Shown: positions 4,810 through 5,900 of the stretch, one piece after another | Numbering within the stretch: position 1 is the stretch's first letter | How the letters are laid out: every line of letters begins with the position of its first letter | From: Leptospiraceae bacterium | GTDB lineage: Bacteria > Spirochaetota > Leptospiria > Turneriellales > Turneriellaceae | Direction of reading: 5' to 3' | Length of the DNA stretch: 5,900 nt | NCBI GenBank assembly: GCA_016788945.1 | Contig: JAEUSA010000339.1 | Location: forward strand, 1-5,900 | Translations under genes and position numbers: made by a program | The notes under the pieces: model-generated | Databases searched by the model: none | The model's input: only the letters and a program-made list of their open reading frames with translations | Told to the model about the DNA's origin: nothing

Positions 4810-5622
4810 GTGAACTTAAAAAGGCTCACACGAATTGCTTTGGCTGCCCTGCTGTTTTCGGCCGGGACGGCAGCATTATCTGCCAAGCAGGGCGGGGCGG
4901 GCATACTTTCCCTTAATCAGCATAACGGCAAATCGGCTGAATATCAGCAGAAAAAAAACCAAACCGGTTTCACCGCCCGCCTGATGCAATCGGGCAGAGC
5001 GCTGGGTCGCAGCGTGGCGACCTTGTTTGTACCGGCGGGTAAGCCAAAGGCGGCTTTGGCGCGTCACCGCGACCGCGGAGCACCGGCAAAAGTACAGTTT
5101 TTCGCCAGTGGGAGGCAAGTGACCAAGCTTGTGTCTTGGCATACAGAATATGCCTATATATCCGACATGGCAGGTAATCCCAAAGAGGCAGCGTCTGGGC
5201 AATCCCGGTGGATTTCTCTGATCGAAACCCCTTCTGCCATTCCGGTTGCGGCGACGACAGGCCCTCCACATAGCCTATGCATACGCAAGGAAGATCCTTG
5301 CCTGAATTATGTCTCTTTATTAACTACGCACAGCTCTGTACGCAACACGTGGGTGAGCAATGCACGGGGGCTCATGCTATGGCTGCGCGAGATGATTCGG
5401 CCACTGAGACCAGGCCGTAACAGCAGCAACGTTGCCAGCAGGGACACGCTAACTGACCAATTTGGCATGCACAGCCTGCGCAACCGGGCAAAATACGGGG
5501 TAATTTTGCCCCAAATGCAATTAACAATCGACCTGCCAAGTGCCACCAGACTGCTGGCGCATGGAGCAATGGGTTCGGGATCTGCGCTTCGTAGCCATAG
5601 ATCTCGAAACGACCGGTCTTAA
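4810..5622 (+). CDS. Putative secreted protein with Sec signal peptide (distal part doubtful)
   Basis: Starting at GTG 4810 (an in-frame TAG lies three codons upstream), residues 1-25 form a textbook Sec signal: a positive MNLKRLTR, a hydrophobic IALAALLF core, then SAGTAALSA before KQGG. No lipobox cysteine is present, so the product is probably periplasmic or secreted. The mature part is basic (GKPKAALARHRDRGAPAK) and then WHTEYAYISDMAGNPKEA; I recognise no family. From about residue 150 (base 5260) composition looks less protein-like, two hairpin-forming dyads appear, and the frame runs 62 nt into the exonuclease gene. The 3' part may therefore be a decayed or shifted frame, or simply an open stretch. 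The Shine-Dalgarno is poor. I am fairly confident of the 5' half only. Confidence 0.5.
   Translation: MNLKRLTRIALAALLFSAGTAALSAKQGGAGILSLNQHNGKSAEYQQKKNQTGFTARLMQSGRALGRSVATLFVPAGKPKAALARHRDRGAPAKVQFFASGRQVTKLVSWHTEYAYISDMAGNPKEAASGQSRWISLIETPSAIPVAATTGPPHSLCIRKEDPCLNYVSLLTTHSSVRNTWVSNARGLMLWLREMIRPLRPGRNSSNVASRDTLTDQFGMHSLRNRAKYGVILPQMQLTIDLPSATRLLAHGAMGSGSALRSHRSRNDRS
5285..5301. repeat. 7-bp inverted repeat
   Basis: GCAAGGA (5285-5291), AGA, TCCTTGC (5295-5301). The stem is perfect with a three-base loop. No T tract follows on the plus strand, so it is not a standard terminator. It lies in the doubtful distal part of the signal-peptide ORF. Confidence 0.55.
5486..5511. repeat. 9-bp inverted repeat upstream of the exonuclease gene
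   Basis: GGGCAAAAT (5486-5494) and ATTTTGCCC (5503-5511) flank the 8-nt ACGGGGTA. The right arm ends 50 bp before the exonuclease ATG. Without a following T run it suits an operator or mRNA hairpin better than a terminator. It also encodes part of the doubtful tail of the signal-peptide ORF. Confidence 0.6.
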
Positions 5623-5900
5623 CCCTTATAAACACGAAATTATCGAGATTGGTGCTGTCCAATTCAGCTTGGACGACTTAGGGAAAGAATTTTCCATTTT
5701 GATTAAGCCCGAGAAGAAAATGGACCCGAAGGCGAGGGCGGTTCACCAAATTAGCGCTGAAGAGCTCGCTTCGCACGCGGTTTCCCTGCGCGAAGGCCTC
5801 GACGCTTTTAATGCCTTCATGCCCGACGGCAGTTGGGTGTTTCACAATGCGCCTTTTGATCTCAGTTTTCTGAAGCAGAGTTATGCCGCGGTAAAACTAC
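5561..5900 (+). CDS. DnaQ-like DEDD 3'-5' exonuclease (partial, 3' end off window)
   Basis: The visible 113 residues carry the Exo I motif VAIDLETTGLNP (11-22, catalytic Asp14 and Glu16) followed by HEIIEIGAV, then VHQIS (61-65, equivalent to the VHGI segment of epsilon-type enzymes), and the Exo II motif FHNAPFDLSFL (94-104, Asp100). The Exo III His/Asp pair would lie beyond the right edge. Enzymes of this superfamily remove nucleotides from 3' ends, as proofreading subunits of DNA polymerase III or as stand-alone exonucleases, and the fragment cannot tell which. I took the ATG at 5561; a GTG at 5540 would add seven residues, and an in-frame TAA at 5522 bounds the start. No strong Shine-Dalgarno is visible. 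The gene overlaps the end of the preceding ORF in another frame. Confidence 0.9.
   Translation, partial: MEQWVRDLRFVAIDLETTGLNPYKHEIIEIGAVQFSLDDLGKEFSILIKPEKKMDPKARAVHQISAEELASHAVSLREGLDAFNAFMPDGSWVFHNAPFDLSFLKQSYAAVKL

Noticed and set aside
4419..4904. 161-codon minus-strand frame across the end of the 332-aa gene and the intergenic gap
   Set aside because: It is antisense to a well-supported gene, has no recognisable domain or ribosome-binding site, and its composition reads like a reverse shadow.
5158..5167. ATATCCGACA, identical to ten bases of the parA-side palindrome
   Set aside because: The other half does not match at all, and a single ten-base match in this window is compatible with chance.
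4876..5271. 131-codon minus-strand frame antisense to the signal-peptide ORF
   Set aside because: It is rich in Arg/Cys/Gly as expected of an antisense shadow and has no domain; the plus frame has a real signal peptide.
1..5900. tRNA/rRNA genes, CRISPR arrays, insertion-sequence ends or iteron arrays
   Set aside because: I saw no cloverleaf, spaced identical repeats, transposase motifs, or tandem iterons of 17-22 bp on either strand.

Overview
This window looks like the replication and partition region of a plasmid or secondary bacterial replicon. The minus strand carries a parA-parB pair. Downstream of it, in the same direction, is a winged-helix protein of the kind that initiates plasmid replication, and its 3' part lies beyond the left edge. 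Base composition looks roughly balanced, with abundant G/C at third codon positions. The host cannot be fixed from the sequence. A spirochaete of the Leptospiraceae type (Turneriella/Leptonema-like) is my guess, resting only on the general look of ParA and the neighbouring hypothetical genes.

Layout. Positions 1-620 (minus): replication-initiator-like gene, partial. Positions 621-919: a long untranslated leader and promoter region. It holds a sigma70-like promoter for the rep gene, a compact rho-independent terminator facing the opposite way, a bulged dyad, and a sequence complementary to the rep Shine-Dalgarno. Together these resemble antisense-RNA copy-number control. Positions 920-1753 and 1737-2495 (minus): parB and parA, overlapping by 17 nt. 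Positions 2496-2680: divergent intergenic region with two 16-bp palindromes (TGTCGGATRTCCGACA) spaced exactly 40 bp apart, the best candidate parS/operator.

The right half is on the plus strand. Positions 2681-3721 encode a Fis-type DNA-binding protein with a degenerate sigma54-activator-like AAA+ domain that has lost the GAFTGA segment. It is followed 7 nt later by an unrecognised 332-aa protein (3729-4727), probably in the same operon. Positions 4810-5622 hold an ORF with a clear Sec signal peptide and no recognised domain; its distal part is doubtful. Positions 5561-5900 are the start of a DnaQ-like DEDD 3'-5' exonuclease running off the right edge.

How the parts may fit together: ParB probably loads at the palindromes beside parA, and ParA moves the complex. 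Rep sits downstream of the par operon with its own promoter and structured leader. The divergent Fis-like regulator starts at the same palindrome-bearing region, so ParB bound there could affect both directions. The last two genes have no visible link to replicon maintenance.
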